Positions 63,160-64,000 of a stretch of DNA of 64,000 nt are shown here, one piece after another. Each line of letters opens with the position of its first letter. Position 1 is the stretch's first letter. Made by a program: the position numbers and the translations under genes. The notes under the pieces are model-generated. The model saw only the letters and a list, made by a program, of their open reading frames with translations, made no database searches and was not told the origin of the DNA. This stretch comes from Sanderia malayensis (lineage: Eukaryota > Cnidaria > Scyphozoa > Semaeostomeae > Pelagiidae), in assembly GCA_013076295.1 (NCBI GenBank), contig RQOL01000519.1, forward strand, positions 2,966,488 to 3,030,487, read 5' to 3'.

Positions 63160-64000
63160 TTTAGCAACAATTGTTCATTTTTTGATAAAAGCATGAAACT
63201 TGGGCAAGATACACATTTTGATGTGGCGAAAAAGATAGGATATGGAGGCATCTTCAAAAATCCGCCTAAAATCTATTTTTAGAACATAAAACTCGACCCA
63301 GGCTTCCATTCCTTTAAATCCCCTATGAATCGTGTAACTATCCGATTACCTTAGTAAAAATTGGCAAAGGTATGCAACTCAACAAGCTAAAAACGATGAA
63401 ATTTATAGGAAATCTCGAAAATATAGCTAAAGGCTATTTTTAGAATACAAAGGCTGGACCCAGACCCCTATTTTTTAAACGATTGTGACCCTTGTATATA
63501 TACGATTTATAAAGTGAAAATTGGTAAACATATGCATCTCAACATGATAAAAACGATTAAATATAGAGGCAATCTCATAAATTCATCTAATAGCTATTTT
63601 TAGAACACCTGAGTTGAACCCAGACCCCTATTTTTCAAACAAGTGTGACCCTTGTATATATACGATTTATAAAGTACAGATTGGTAAACATATGCATCTC
63701 AACATGATAAAAACGATTAAATACAGGGCAAATCTCGAAAATGCATCTAATATCTATTTTTAGAACATCTGAGTTGGATCCAAACCCTTACTTGTTTGAA
63801 CATTCTTGCAGTAGAACCTAATACTTAAGTACAATTGGCAAAAATATTCATTTCAAAACGGTAAAACGATGAAATATAAAGGCATTCTTGAAAATGCATT
63901 AAAGGGCAATTGCTAGACAATGCGGGTTGCACCCAGACCCCTATTTCTTAAAACGATTGTATAGAAACATTTTCCATATTTTATTTCTCAAATGGTTAAC
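63160..64000 (+). repeat. ~160-bp tandem satellite, at least five units, running off the right edge
   Basis: The marker CTATTTTTAGAA begins units at about 63273, 63434, 63594 and 63754, with a degenerate unit near 63907, so the period is 160-161 bp (the last about 153). Each unit contains ACCCAGACCCCTATTT-like, GTATATATACGATTTATAAA-like and TGATAAAAACGATTAAAT-like blocks. The middle units are most alike and the outer ones more diverged, as usual for array edges. Confidence 0.88.

Noticed and set aside
63160..64000. CRISPR-like array at the right end
   Set aside because: Units are ~160 bp and contiguous, with no short repeat and unique spacer pattern, and the genome is eukaryotic. It is a satellite.

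Overview
This is a window of animal nuclear DNA: AT-rich, with spliced genes and dense in transposable elements. The repertoire (CR1-like LINEs with an SGNH-esterase ORF1, BEL/Pao, Copia, DIRS, Kolobok, FLYWCH/MULE, Harbinger MITEs, KIAA1586-type hAT) suggests a cnidarian, probably an anthozoan. That assignment is inference. No prokaryotic feature, tRNA or rRNA was seen.

Only one host gene can be reconstructed: the 5' half of an ACAD10-like gene on the minus strand (51-3416). Eight exons encode a HAD-phosphatase-like domain followed by the start of an aminoglycoside-phosphotransferase-like kinase domain. The acyl-CoA dehydrogenase part lies beyond the left edge. A degenerate copy of its first exon sits at 58.79-58.96 kb.

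From about 6.9 to 56.7 kb the window is a stack of mobile elements, many nested. (a) A Myb/SANT-like Harbinger accessory relic (6.9-7.6 kb). (b) Copia-1 (8079-13684, 197-bp LTRs, TSD CATAT) carrying a CR1/L2-like LINE on the minus strand. (c) A KIAA1586-like hAT relic split by BEL-1 (15193-22590). (d) A DIRS-type tyrosine-recombinase relic holding a solo LTR (22.7-23.8 kb). (e) A second hAT relic split by a 7-kb CR1-like LINE (25039-32100), itself holding a gypsy gag fragment, a hairpin MITE and an unresolved insert. (f) A Tigger/pogo transposase end with a PHD finger (33.2-34.5 kb). (g) A Mutator-like element (35609-41763) containing a deleted DIRS element. (h) A gypsy gag relic (41.9-42.5 kb). 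(i) Copia-2 (43011-56725, 232-bp LTRs, TSD AGAAC) containing a Helitron-like insert with BEL-2 (44476-50217) inside it, plus a Kolobok-like transposon near its 3' end.

From 56.7 to 64 kb there are two diverged inverted arms with exon-like blocks, the ACAD10 exon relic, a foldback Harbinger-type MITE abutting a second MITE, GGAATG-type simple repeats, and a ~160-bp tandem satellite that runs off the right edge.

Nearly all transposon genes are broken by frameshifts, stops or internal deletions. LTR divergence gives an age order: Copia-2 (about 9 differences in 232 bp) is oldest, Copia-1 (2 in 197) younger, and BEL-1 (one indel in ~634) and BEL-2 (none seen in 298) youngest. All counts were made by eye.
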